Below, piece after piece: positions 33,718 through 41,719 of a stretch of 64,000 nucleotides of DNA. The notes below the pieces were generated by a model. That model was not told the origin of the DNA, searched no databases, and was given only the letters and a program-made list of their open reading frames with translations. The stretch spans positions 1-64,000 of the forward strand of contig NZ_BDCG01000013.1 of the NCBI RefSeq assembly GCF_001613385.1, written 5' to 3'. The DNA comes from Nocardia flavorosea NBRC 108225. GTDB taxonomy: Bacteria; Actinomycetota; Actinomycetes; Mycobacteriales; Mycobacteriaceae. Made by a program: the position numbers and the translations under genes. Positions within the stretch are counted from its first letter, which is position 1; each line of letters opens with the position of its first letter.

Positions 33718-34065
33718 CTACCTGCACAGCGTGCTGCGATCCCCTTGTGCGCCTGCATAGAACCTCACAGTGATGTCCGTTGCCCCATGCTGATAGGTGT
33801 CCCCCCAGCAGGCGCCCACCCATCCCTCTGCCCGTGCCGTATGCGCTGCTGCCTCTGTGCACACTGAATCGTCTTTTACTGCACAAACTTTTGGATCTTC
33901 TCGAACCGAATAAGGTTCTTCGACAGGATTGAGCAAGCCTGCGATGACGAAGCCTGCCGCGCCGATCAGCCCTGCGGCCACCTTCGCGCCCGTGCTGTAC
34001 TGCCCACGACGCGGTGATTCGAACGCACCATGTACCCAGTCCCTCACGAGCATCTGGACTAACAT
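33718..34065 (-). CDS. membrane-anchored protein (cargo)
   Basis: 115 residues from ATG 34065, which has AAGGAGG 7 bases upstream; an ATG at 34083 is less well placed. One transmembrane helix (GAKVAAGLIGAAGFVIAGLL, about 28-47) follows a cytoplasmic start; the exported part has four cysteines (KVCAVK, SVCTEA, GACWG, TLCR), matching the cysteine count of the secreted protein downstream. Together they look like a surface or exclusion pair, perhaps superinfection exclusion; that is inference. Confidence 0.65.
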   Translation of the reverse strand: MLVQMLVRDWVHGAFESPRRGQYSTGAKVAAGLIGAAGFVIAGLLNPVEEPYSVREDPKVCAVKDDSVCTEAAAHTARAEGWVGACWGDTYQHGATDITVRFYAGAQGDRSTLCR

Positions 34066-34260
34066 CGCTGGCCTCCTTGGCATTTCAACCTGACACCATC
34101 AATAATGCCTGGTCAACAGCACTTTTCGGTTGCGCGGTGTCACAAGGACCAGCACGAATCGATCACAGAAAGCAAGTGGCGTAGGACTCAGGCGATCTCG
34201 GTCGGACCAGTGGCACACCGCGCGACCTGCACGGATGACGATTTTCGCGCGCGGCCACGG

Positions 34261-34289
34261 CATGGGGGGGTGTAAAACCGCAGGTCAGG
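34261..34289 (-). repeat. right arm of element-bracketing inverted repeat
   Basis: CATGGGGGG, a 4-base spacer and AAAACCGCAGGTCAGG: the inverse of 27216-27249 apart from a small indel. The 14-bp core AAAACCGCAGGTCA recurs in direct orientation at 35130-35143, 60 bases before the CoA-transferase gene. Confidence 0.7.
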
Positions 34290-34528
34290 TGGGGTATCTG
34301 CTTCTGACGCACGTGAGACTACTTCTCCCCCTGAAGACCAAAAATTTCCCCAGACAGCTGTTTAGGTGGTCCCCCTCTATCCCTCGGCCGCCTAGCCAAA
34401 CTACGGCAAATCCAAATCGGGATCGAAAGAAACCGAGGAGCGGGCCGCGCTGGTCTGGGCGTTCACGTATGACACCGGGGGCGGGCGGCCAAGAAGTGGC
34501 GAGAAGTCGTCAGATGGCGAGGCGTTCA

Positions 34529-34723
34529 CGGAGGACCGGCAGGGGCAGCGAACTTCGGAAAATAGTTTCCGAGGTGAGAGCATCACCGACCGAACACAGC
34601 CCCCACGGCGGTAGGAACGCGCTTGCTGGGAGCCGGGATGTCGATGGTTTTCACTTCTGTGTCTTTGGAAGCAGAAGTGCTTTTCGCAGGTGAGGCGGAG
34701 GACCGGCAGGGGCAGCGAACTTC
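34529..34723. repeat. 28-bp direct repeats
   Basis: The 28-mer beginning CGGAGGACCGGCAGG and ending GCGAACTTC is present at 34529-34556 and 34696-34723. A second 22-bp repeat, GGAGCGGGCCGCGC..., occurs at 34437-34458 and 34935-34956. They point to partial duplication of this segment. Confidence 0.8.
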
Positions 34724-34814
34724 AGATGAAAACATCCGAGATCGTCGAGTTCTCCCGGCGGGCGGTAACCGGACTCAGAACCCTAGACTGCCGGAGTCTA
34801 GGCTTCCCCCTCTA

Positions 34815-35090
34815 TCAAACCCTCGATTGCAGTACGCGAGCCCACCTGTGCATCCGATCCGCAGTCTCAGCCGCACCCCGCTCGTCGGCCAGCCGCGCAC
34901 ACTCGAGGGCCTCGACAGCCAGCAGTTGTGAGTGGGAGCGGGCCGCGCTGGTCTGGTTCAGATCTGGACCGATCTCCGTTTTTGGCCCCGGCCTGCCCGA
35001 CTCCGCCCGGCCGATATCGCCGATGCCCGCGAGTAGCTCATCCTCAACATCATCGACGGCCGGGCGGAGTCGTTCGTCTGGTGTGGTCAT
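34815..35090 (-). CDS. hypothetical protein
   Basis: 91 residues: MTTPDERLRPAVDDVEDELL..., followed by a helical C-terminus (LLAVEALECARLADERGAAETADRMHRWARVL). Amino-acid usage is natural and the frame is open, but GAGGG is too near the ATG and the 22-bp repeat runs through it. The NQTSAARS segment is also encoded by the other copy of the repeat at 34437, evidence that a similar gene was duplicated and one copy decayed. Unknown function. Confidence 0.4.
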   Translation of the reverse strand: MTTPDERLRPAVDDVEDELLAGIGDIGRAESGRPGPKTEIGPDLNQTSAARSHSQLLAVEALECARLADERGAAETADRMHRWARVLQSRV

Positions 35091-35202
35091 ACCCTCGAGT
35101 GTGCGCCGGGTGGCCGGTCAAATTCAAGCAAAACCGCAGGTCAAAGCACGGTCAATCGGCGGGCAAGGTCTCTTTCCGGCCGGACGACGATAGGCTGTTG
35201 TC

Positions 35203-36438
35203 ATGGCAGAGGAAACGACCCCCTATGCGACCCCCGCGACAACCGGTGCACTGGACGGTATCCGCGTACTCGAGATCGGCACCCTCATCTCCGGACCGTT
35301 CGCCGGGCGGCTGCTCGGCGATATGGGCGCCGAGGTGATCAAGCTCGAACCGCCGGACGCCCCCGACCCGCTACGCACCTGGGGCCAGGCCGAACTCGAC
35401 GGCCACCATTTCTTCTGGACCGTGCACGCCCGGAACAAGAAAGCCGTCACGCTGAACCTGCGCGAGGACGCCGGTCGCGATCTGTTCCTCGAGCTGGCGG
35501 AGAAATCCGACATCATCGTGGAGAACCTGCGGCCGGGGACGCTGGAACGGTGGGGTCTCGGTTATGAGGTGCTGCGGGAGCGCAACCGCGGCATCATTCT
35601 GGTGCGAGTGTCCGGTTACGGGCAGACCGGCCCGGACGCGCAGAAAGCCGGATATGCCTCGGTCGCCGAGGCCACGAGCGGCCTGCGCCATATGAACGGT
35701 TTCCCCGGCGGTCCGCCCCCACGCCTGGCGCTGTCCCTCGGCGACAGTCTCGCCGGGATGTTCGCCGCCCAGGGCGCCCTGGCGGCGCTGTATCGCCGGA
35801 CGGTCACGGGCGAGGGCCAGATCGTCGACGCCGCCCTCACCGAGGCCTGCCTGGCCGTCCAGGAATCCACCATCCCCGACTACGATGTCGGCGGTGTGGT
35901 CCGCGGCCCCTCCGGCACCCGGCTGGAAGGGATCGCCCCGTCGAATATCTACCGCACCGCCGACGGCAGCTGGGTGGTGATCGCCGCCAACCAGGACACG
36001 GTGTTCCGCCGTCTCTGCGCGGCCATGGGGCATCCGGAACTCGCGACCGACGAACGTTTCGTCGGCCATACGGCACGGGGTCGTAACCAGGACGAACTCG
36101 ACAAGATCATCGGCGAGTGGGCGGTGCAGCGGCAGCCCCAGGAGATCATCGATCTGCTGAACGACGCGGGCGTGATCAGCGGCCCGATCAATACGGTCGC
36201 CGAGGTGGTCACCGACCCGCAACTCACCGCACGCGGCATGATCGCCGACCACTACGACGAGCGGATCGACCGGAACGTGAAGGGGCCGGGTGTGATTCCT
36301 GTCTTGTCCGCGACGCCGGGGACTATTCGCAACGCGGGTTCGGCGCGGCCGGGTCAGCACAATGAGGAGGTCTACGGCGAATTGCTCGGAAGAACCGCCG
36401 CGGATCTTTCGGCGCTGCGGGCGCAGGGCATTCTCTGA
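35203..36438 (+). CDS. CaiB/BaiF class III CoA transferase
   Basis: 411 residues. Family III CoA-transferase features: GIRVLEIGTLISGPFAGRLLGDMGAEVIKLEPP at the N-terminus, VTLNLREDAGRDLFLELAEKSDIIVENLRPGTLERWGLG, and the SGPINTVAEVVTDPQL segment. Most members move CoA between acids through an aspartyl thioester; the catalytic Asp should lie around VDAALTEA. The acyl substrate is unknown. Together with the neighbouring acyl-CoA-dehydrogenase-fold gene at 36583 (convergent) it suggests acyl-CoA or steroid-like catabolism. First chromosomal gene right of the element. Confidence 0.92.
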   Translation: MAEETTPYATPATTGALDGIRVLEIGTLISGPFAGRLLGDMGAEVIKLEPPDAPDPLRTWGQAELDGHHFFWTVHARNKKAVTLNLREDAGRDLFLELAEKSDIIVENLRPGTLERWGLGYEVLRERNRGIILVRVSGYGQTGPDAQKAGYASVAEATSGLRHMNGFPGGPPPRLALSLGDSLAGMFAAQGALAALYRRTVTGEGQIVDAALTEACLAVQESTIPDYDVGGVVRGPSGTRLEGIAPSNIYRTADGSWVVIAANQDTVFRRLCAAMGHPELATDERFVGHTARGRNQDELDKIIGEWAVQRQPQEIIDLLNDAGVISGPINTVAEVVTDPQLTARGMIADHYDERIDRNVKGPGVIPVLSATPGTIRNAGSARPGQHNEEVYGELLGRTAADLSALRAQGIL

Positions 36439-36582
36439 CCAGCAGCAGGCGAAGTCGGGTCCGATATCGATTCCGTCCGCCTGATGGCACTTGCCTCGGT
36501 GACCGAATCGATGCGATCCCTGGCCCCGTGACCCGGCCGGCCGCGCGAACGAACTTGCGTCCGCGGAACCGCTGCGGGCCTG

Positions 36583-37755
36583 TCAGAGGAGGGCGGTGCG
36601 AGGGGCTTTCAGGCCGAGAGCGGTCACGCCGGCGAGTTCGCGGGTGGTGTCGTAGTCGAAGACCACGTGACCGCTCAGTACGTCCACATCGCGTTTCAGG
36701 CGTTGCATCGGGTGGTCGGTGAAGTGGACGCTCGCGCCGGAGGCGTGCAGGAGGTCGGCGATGATCGTACGGGATTCGCGGACGATATAGGCGGCGGCGA
36801 GGCGGGCCTGGGCGCGGACCGGAACCTGGACGGGAGCGCCGGCGTCGAGTAGGGATTCGATTTCGGCGACCGTATCGTCGAGCAGGCCACGCAACGCGCG
36901 CAACCGCACCCGTGCGTGGCCGAGGTGCGCCTGAGCCAGGGGTTTGTCCTGCTGACGGGCACCGCCTTCGTACAGGAGGATGCGGCCTTCGAGGCGGTCG
37001 GCGTAGATATCGGTGGCTCGTTCGGCGGCCCCGAGGGCGGGCATCGAGGCGGCGAGGGCCAGGGCGGGAACCAGGGGCCAGCGGTAGGTCGTGGCGTCGT
37101 GCACGGTGGCACCGGGGGCCGATCCGCTGTTGATATCGATCGAGCGGACCAGCCGGTGATCACCGACGTGCGCGCCCCGGATCACGACATCGTTGGAGCC
37201 GGTGGCGCGCATACCTTCGGTATGCCATACGTCGTCGATCGTGATGTCGGTGGCGGGCAGCAGGGCCAGCGCCGGGTAGAGGCCGTCGTCGGGGCCGCAC
37301 AGTGCGCCGACCATGATCCAGTTCCCGCCCATGACACCGGTGGCCCAGGACCAGCGGCCGGACAGGGTGATACCGCCGTCGGCAGGGATTCCGCGGCCGG
37401 TCGGCGCGAGCGGAGCGGGGCACAGGAACGGACCGCTACCGTACGCCTCGACTTGGGCTTGTTCGGGGAACAGGGCCAGCAGCCAGTTGTGCAGAGTGTA
37501 GAAGCCCAGGGTCCAGGCGCTGGAGACGCAGCCGTGCGCCATCCGGCGGATCGGGTCGAGGATGGTGGGGAATTTCTCCTCGCGGCCGCCGAATCGTTTC
37601 GGTACGAGATATTCGAGGAAACCGGAGGCCACCGCATCGGCGAGGGTCTGCTCCGGCAGGCGCCGCAATTGTTCTGCGGCCTGCGCCCTTTCGGCCAGCG
37701 TGTCGACGAAGTTCTGGGTGATTCCGGGAGTGCTGTCCGGCTCGGCCGCAACCAT
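36583..37755 (-). CDS. acyl-CoA dehydrogenase-fold flavin monooxygenase (HsaA-like)
   Basis: 390 residues from 37755 (MVAAEPDS). The fold is that of flavin-dependent group D monooxygenases: N-terminal helices with FLEYLVPKRFGGREEKFPTILDPIRRMAHGCVSSAWTLGFYTLHN, then the beta domain SGRWSWATGVMGGNWIMVGAL and the helical C-terminus with HASGASVHFTDHPMQRLKRDV. The pattern fits HpaB/HsaA-type oxygenases that take reduced flavin from a partner reductase; no reductase is adjacent. No strong ribosome-binding site is seen. Convergent with the CoA transferase, divergent from the operon at 37884. Confidence 0.82.
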   Translation of the reverse strand: MVAAEPDSTPGITQNFVDTLAERAQAAEQLRRLPEQTLADAVASGFLEYLVPKRFGGREEKFPTILDPIRRMAHGCVSSAWTLGFYTLHNWLLALFPEQAQVEAYGSGPFLCPAPLAPTGRGIPADGGITLSGRWSWATGVMGGNWIMVGALCGPDDGLYPALALLPATDITIDDVWHTEGMRATGSNDVVIRGAHVGDHRLVRSIDINSGSAPGATVHDATTYRWPLVPALALAASMPALGAAERATDIYADRLEGRILLYEGGARQQDKPLAQAHLGHARVRLRALRGLLDDTVAEIESLLDAGAPVQVPVRAQARLAAAYIVRESRTIIADLLHASGASVHFTDHPMQRLKRDVDVLSGHVVFDYDTTRELAGVTALGLKAPRTALL

Positions 37756-37883
37756 GATCGCGACCGTAACATACCCAAAAGTATGGAGTGGGCAGCTTCC
37801 GGAAACCGGGACTTCGACCGACATACCGCGGTAAATACTGGCATTTACTGGACTTCCCTGGAATCGCACCCTAGATTCTCCCC

Positions 37884-38666
37884 ATGCCCACCGCCGAGGC
37901 GCTGGAACAGCGCATAGCCGAGCTGCGCACCCAGGTGCGCCGCGCCGCCGGTTCCGGTGACCGGACGGCGGCACGTCGGTTGCGCGCCGAATTACGCACC
38001 GCCGAAGCGGAATGGGACGCGGCAGTTCTCGGAACCCCCGCCCCCGCCGAACCACCCCGGCAGCACTCCGGCGCGGTGCCGGTACGCGAACATGTGCACC
38101 GCGCGCTCACCCTGCTGTCGGTGCCGGCCGCCCCGAAACTCGTGCTGGCGGTGCACGAGGCGTTCTTCTCGGGGGATCTCGTCGCGGCCCGGCTCACCAG
38201 CCTGCGCCGGGACGAGGAGCGGTCGTTCCGCGCGGCCCCGTACGCCCGCCCGTACTACATCTGCGCGGCCCTCACCACGGATCTGCTGGCCCCTGCCCGC
38301 GGACTGCTGGCGGTGAGCACCTGGCCGGCCGCGCAACGTATGGTCGGGCCGCTGAGTCCGCGGGTGGATCTGCTCACCGCCGCGACCCGGCTGGCCCGGC
38401 ATCTGGCCGATCACGGCGATACCGCTGCGGGACAGCGGGTGCTGTGGCAGCTGGCGGTTTCCATCCCGGGCGCCACCGACGGGGGCGTGATCGACCCGGA
38501 TGTGGTGCTTGCGGCCGCGGAACGCGAACTCGAGGTGCACAGAGAAGACGACATACAGCAGCGGGCCGACGCCGCGGAGCGGGCACAGCGGCAACTGGCG
38601 GATCCCGCGGCGCAATTGTTCGGCACACGGCTGACCGTGGCCGGACGGCGAAGGAACGAGGCCTGA
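37884..38666 (+). CDS. hypothetical protein, first gene of nuclease–helicase operon
   Basis: 260 residues. Residues 1-50 are a coiled coil (EALEQRIAELRTQVRRA...RRLRAELRTAEAEW). Residues about 65-110 resemble a winged helix (HRALTLLSVPAAPKLVLAVHEAFFSGDLVAARLTSLRRDEERSF). The rest is helical, with a second Gln/Arg-rich coil near the C-terminus. No known family. The next gene starts 1 base after its stop, so they are co-translated. A DNA-binding or sensor role for the operon is inferred. Confidence 0.7.
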   Translation: MPTAEALEQRIAELRTQVRRAAGSGDRTAARRLRAELRTAEAEWDAAVLGTPAPAEPPRQHSGAVPVREHVHRALTLLSVPAAPKLVLAVHEAFFSGDLVAARLTSLRRDEERSFRAAPYARPYYICAALTTDLLAPARGLLAVSTWPAAQRMVGPLSPRVDLLTAATRLARHLADHGDTAAGQRVLWQLAVSIPGATDGGVIDPDVVLAAAERELEVHREDDIQQRADAAERAQRQLADPAAQLFGTRLTVAGRRRNEA

Positions 38667-38667
38667 G

Positions 38668-39765
38668 ATGACGCTTGCGCACAAATCCCTGACCAACCGC
38701 CTGGACGAGCTGCGCGGTGCAGCCCCCACCAGCCGGCACAATGCCCGGACCATAGCGGCGCTCACCGCGAATCCGGGATGCGCGCGCCGGGCGCTGCTCG
38801 ACGCCGCGGCAGTGGACAAAACCGTGATCGCCCGCGAATTGGGTTTTCCACCGCACTTCGGCCAGTCGCCGTTCGCGATCACCCGCGGTAACTCGTTCGA
38901 GGCGATGGTGAAATCGCACGGCTGCGCCGAACTGCTCCGGCTGTTACGCGAGGAACTGGGGCTGAGCATTCCGGAAGTCGGCTACCACGATCTGGCGACC
39001 GTCGGCGACAACGCCACCAACTCCATCCGCTACCAGCGCACGAAACAGCTACTGGGCCAAGCGCTCAGTTCAGGGCAGGGCACCCTGTTCGACCATCCGA
39101 TGCTGCGTCTGGAGATCGCGGGCGCCACCGCCTATCTGGAACCCGATGTGGTGGCCCTGCAGATCGGCGGGAAGTTCTACGTCGTGGAGATCAAATCGTT
39201 CGCGATCGTGGACGGCCAGGCCGACCCCGCGCAGGTCGCCTCCGCGGCCAGGCAGTCGGCGGTGTACGTGCTGGCGATGCGGGAACTACTGCGCGAGCTC
39301 GGGTATTCGCCCGACGATGTGGCGCACGAATCGATCCTGGTGGCCGCGCGGGATTTCACGAACCGCCCGGTCGCCGCGAAACTGGATCTGCGTAAACAGC
39401 TCGCGGTGATCGGACGGCAGCTGTCACGGCTCACCTCCATCGATTCCCTCCTGGATCTGGTGCCCGCCGGCGCCTCGTTCACACCGGGTGAAGGGCTCTC
39501 GGATACCGTTTCGGCGATTCCGTCCCGGTACGCGCCGGAATGTATGTCCAGCTGTGAACTCGCATTCGCCTGCCGCGCCGAGGCCCGGGCGCAGGGGTCG
39601 GTGGATACGCTGGGCCGCGGGGTCTGTGACGATCTCGGCGGGATCGACAACCTCGACACCGTACTGGCGCTCGCCGAAGGCACTCTCGAACCCGCTCCGG
39701 AGCACGCCGATATCGCGGAGATGCTGCGCCAGGCGCAAACCTTGCGACTCGAGGTCGCGGGATGA
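38668..39765 (+). CDS. Cas4-like PD-(D/E)XK nuclease with Cys cluster
   Basis: 365 residues. The nuclease core reads LEPDVVALQIGGKFYVVEIKSF: Asp of the first strand and the E-x-K pair (EIK) of the second, as in PD-(D/E)XK enzymes, with a Gln-containing helix after it (AARQSAVYVLAMRELL). Near the C-terminus APECMSSCELAFACRAEA, together with Cys in GVCDDL, gives a cluster of cysteines as in Cas4/AddB iron-sulphur nucleases. The helicase-bearing partner genes downstream suggest that it processes DNA ends. Overlaps the next short frame by ATGA. Confidence 0.78.
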   Translation: MTLAHKSLTNRLDELRGAAPTSRHNARTIAALTANPGCARRALLDAAAVDKTVIARELGFPPHFGQSPFAITRGNSFEAMVKSHGCAELLRLLREELGLSIPEVGYHDLATVGDNATNSIRYQRTKQLLGQALSSGQGTLFDHPMLRLEIAGATAYLEPDVVALQIGGKFYVVEIKSFAIVDGQADPAQVASAARQSAVYVLAMRELLRELGYSPDDVAHESILVAARDFTNRPVAAKLDLRKQLAVIGRQLSRLTSIDSLLDLVPAGASFTPGEGLSDTVSAIPSRYAPECMSSCELAFACRAEARAQGSVDTLGRGVCDDLGGIDNLDTVLALAEGTLEPAPEHADIAEMLRQAQTLRLEVAG

Positions 39766-40004
39766 GCGGGTCAGGTCCGGCGACGGGAGCGCCGTGTAAC
39801 CACGCAGGGCCCCCGCTCGGCCTCATCCGGCACAGCACGATCGGGTCTGGCCCGGGGGCGGCAACACAGCGTAATCCGGCATGGCCCTCGCGCATGCACA
39901 TCGGGCGCAGCCTGGCCCGGTCAGAGCGGGTGGCGGCAGCGCAGCACCTGCTCGTCCGCATCAGCCTCGGCATGAGCAAGTTGGGTGCGGAGGCGGCAAC
40001 ATGA
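39762..40004 (+). CDS. doubtful 80-residue ORF bridging two operon genes
   Basis: An open frame with ATGA overlaps at both ends (39762-39765 and 40001-40004). Its content (many Gly, Pro and Ser early, then SRMHIGRSLARSERVAAAQHLLVRISLGMSKLG) looks only partly natural. It may be real, or a spacer that happens to stay open. Overlaps at both ends are the only argument for it. Confidence 0.3.
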   Translation: MSGSGPATGAPCNHAGPPLGLIRHSTIGSGPGAATQRNPAWPSRMHIGRSLARSERVAAAQHLLVRISLGMSKLGAEAAT

Positions 40005-41479
40005 GCGTGCTGAGCGCGCTGGCCAAGGCGACCGCGGCACGGACGGGCCGCGCCGAACCCATTGCCGCCCGGCGGCATTACCACCTCGCGGACCGGCCGC
40101 TGGTGCTCGTTCCGCTGCGGTTGGCCGGTGAGGCCGCCGCGCCGCTGGCGGTGATGCTCGGGACCGCGCCGGAGGATTCGACCGTGCTGCTCGTGGCGCA
40201 ACCGCGCGACCGGATTCTGCGCCTGCGATTCATCGAGCAGCTGGCCGACCGTGTGCTGCCCTATATTTCGGCGTTCTGCGAAAACGCCGAGGAACTGACG
40301 GTCAAATCGACCGGCGAAACCTATCTGCGTTACCTGGACGCCCCGCAGCTGCTGGTGCCCAATCTCGGTGGTGTGCAGTTTCTGCGGCTGCTGGGGCGCT
40401 CGGTGCGGTTCCATCGCACCGAGGGCGAGAACGCCGTCGCGGAATCGCTGCCACTGCTGGGACGCTGGCTCACCTGGTTCGGCGACCGCTCGGATTTCCC
40501 GGGATCCAGTGTGTGCCTGGCCATGACCTCGGTGCTCACCGCACACTGGGCGTCGGGCCAGTCCGCGCTCGAGGATGCGAATCTGGCCGCCCTGCTCGGC
40601 TGGATCGACCCGCCCGCCGGGCTCACCGGCGCACAAGCCGCCGCCCTCGCCGAGGACCCGCTCACCTCACCACCCGCCGGTCCCGCCACCGACCCCGGAT
40701 TCGACAACGAGGAATTGGCGCCGCTGATCGCCGCCTACGACGGCGCGGAACACGAATGGGCGAAAGTCATTGCCACCGAACGACTCGAACAGGCGTTGCG
40801 GGGTCAGCTGGAACCCACCTGGCGGCTGATGTGGCGGGCGGTGGAGCTGCTGCGCGAACTGCCCGAGGGCGCGAGCGTGGACCGGCGCTGGACCGACGAC
40901 CGGTCGGCGTTCTCCTGGTTCGTCTCCGATATTCCGGAGGGCTATCCACAGGCCCGGCGCGACTCCGCCGTCTCGGCGACCCGGCGGCTGCTCAAACAGG
41001 AACAGGCCCTCGACACTTTCCAGGCGCAACGAGCGTTCGACGATCCGCGGGTACTGATCGAGTACCGGCTCGCCGGCGAAGCATTCCAGGGCACAGTTGC
41101 CGAGTGCGAGCCGGAGCGGCGGGCGAAACCGAAATCGCGGGAGGTCCCGCGGCCCTACGTCTGGGTGCACACCACCGATCCGTTCCGCGGCCGCGTCGGC
41201 GAAACCCTGTTCCGGATCGACCGGCCCGCGCAGAAAGCCGAAGTGGTCGCGGTCTCCGACGATGTGGTCCAGCTGGAGCTGGTGAGCGGTATGGGTCAGG
41301 GTAAGAACCCGGCCGTGGGCAGTGTGCCCGAAGAGGGCGATCCGATCGGTTTCGCGCGCTTCTCCCCCAGCGGATTCGGTGGGCCGCCCGCCAAACTCCC
41401 GCCGCGGGAGGAAACCCCCTGGACGCACGGTGGACCCCCGCCCGATCCGGCAGCCGAACACCAGGAGGAATGGTCTTGA
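40001..41479 (+). CDS. hypothetical protein of nuclease–helicase operon
   Basis: 492 residues from ATG 40001. No domain I can name. The N-terminal half is mixed alpha/beta (YHLADRPLVLVPLRLAGEAAAPLAVMLGTAPE, LVAQPRDRILRLRFIEQLADRVLPYI). The C-terminal 100 residues look like an OB or SH3-like beta barrel (RPYVWVHTTDPFRGRVGETLFRIDRPAQKAEVVAVSDDVVQLELVSGMG), followed by a Pro-rich tail. Gene order nuclease–this–helicase suggests a scaffold or loader of the complex. A ribosome-binding site AGGAGG lies in its last codons, which probably served the helicase gene before the IS insertion. Confidence 0.72.
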   Translation: MSVLSALAKATAARTGRAEPIAARRHYHLADRPLVLVPLRLAGEAAAPLAVMLGTAPEDSTVLLVAQPRDRILRLRFIEQLADRVLPYISAFCENAEELTVKSTGETYLRYLDAPQLLVPNLGGVQFLRLLGRSVRFHRTEGENAVAESLPLLGRWLTWFGDRSDFPGSSVCLAMTSVLTAHWASGQSALEDANLAALLGWIDPPAGLTGAQAAALAEDPLTSPPAGPATDPGFDNEELAPLIAAYDGAEHEWAKVIATERLEQALRGQLEPTWRLMWRAVELLRELPEGASVDRRWTDDRSAFSWFVSDIPEGYPQARRDSAVSATRRLLKQEQALDTFQAQRAFDDPRVLIEYRLAGEAFQGTVAECEPERRAKPKSREVPRPYVWVHTTDPFRGRVGETLFRIDRPAQKAEVVAVSDDVVQLELVSGMGQGKNPAVGSVPEEGDPIGFARFSPSGFGGPPAKLPPREETPWTHGGPPPDPAAEHQEEWS

Positions 41480-41480
41480 C

Positions 41481-41710
41481 AGCCTCCCGGCCCCGAAGGA
41501 CCGGGCTCCCCCCTCGCGGACAGTTCCCCACCAGGCGCACGCAACCGAACGTGCGACGCACCAGCATTGTCTGCTCGGCGTCCGGGTAGGCCCGAACCTT
41601 GTACGCGGTCCGCACGATCACCGATTCACAGGAGAGCGCAATATGTGTAAGAACGCGGCACCTGCTGTGCACGCCATTTCTCCCCGCCCTGAAGGATGGG
41701 GCTTCCTGGC
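41481..41710. mobile_element. IS200/IS605-type remnant with terminal hairpins
   Basis: Two GAAGG-loop hairpins mark the ends: CCCGG...CCGGG (41486-41505) and CCCC...GGGG (41682-41701), both with stem-GAAGG-stem layout as in subterminal palindromes of IS605-family elements. Between them, on the minus strand, is the start of a TnpB gene (separate entry). The internal part is deleted. The remnant separates the 492-residue gene from the helicase gene, and its insertion boundary is close to TTGAC at 41476-41480. Confidence 0.65.
41523..41621 (-). pseudogene. TnpB N-terminal fragment
   Basis: About 33 codons reading VIVRTAYKVRAYPDAEQ then LVRRTFGCVRLVGN, the well-known N-terminus of IS605 OrfB/TnpB RNA-guided nucleases (xxYKxRxYPxxEQ...xxxxGCxRxVxN). 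The frame then passes into the remaining end of the element without the RuvC-like catalytic domain. It cannot be functional as protein. Whether the surviving end still makes a reRNA/omegaRNA-like transcript is unknown. Confidence 0.72.
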
Positions 41711-41719
41711 GAGCATCCG

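Larger units (their letters stand above)
34066..34814. other. repeat-rich right end of the element
   Basis: About 750 bases with no convincing gene. Contents: right arm of the bracketing inverted repeat (34261-34289), a 28-bp direct repeat (34529-34556 and 34696-34723), one copy of a 22-bp repeat (34437-34458), and a hairpin CCTAGACT/AGTCTAGG (34782-34802). The short frames here on both strands lack natural protein sequence. Confidence 0.5.

Noticed and set aside
34780..34805. tRNA-like hairpin (CCTAGACT/AGTCTAGG)
   Set aside because: Only one arm is present; no acceptor stem, D-arm or anticodon arm can be built around it.
25600..35200. Exact attL/attR of the element
   Set aside because: Short shared words (for example GACTGCCG) were found but none is long or placed well enough to call; serine integrase cores are too short to fix by eye.
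35371..36360. Minus-strand 329-codon frame within the CoA transferase
   Set aside because: Complement of a strongly supported gene; no start signal and no known domain.
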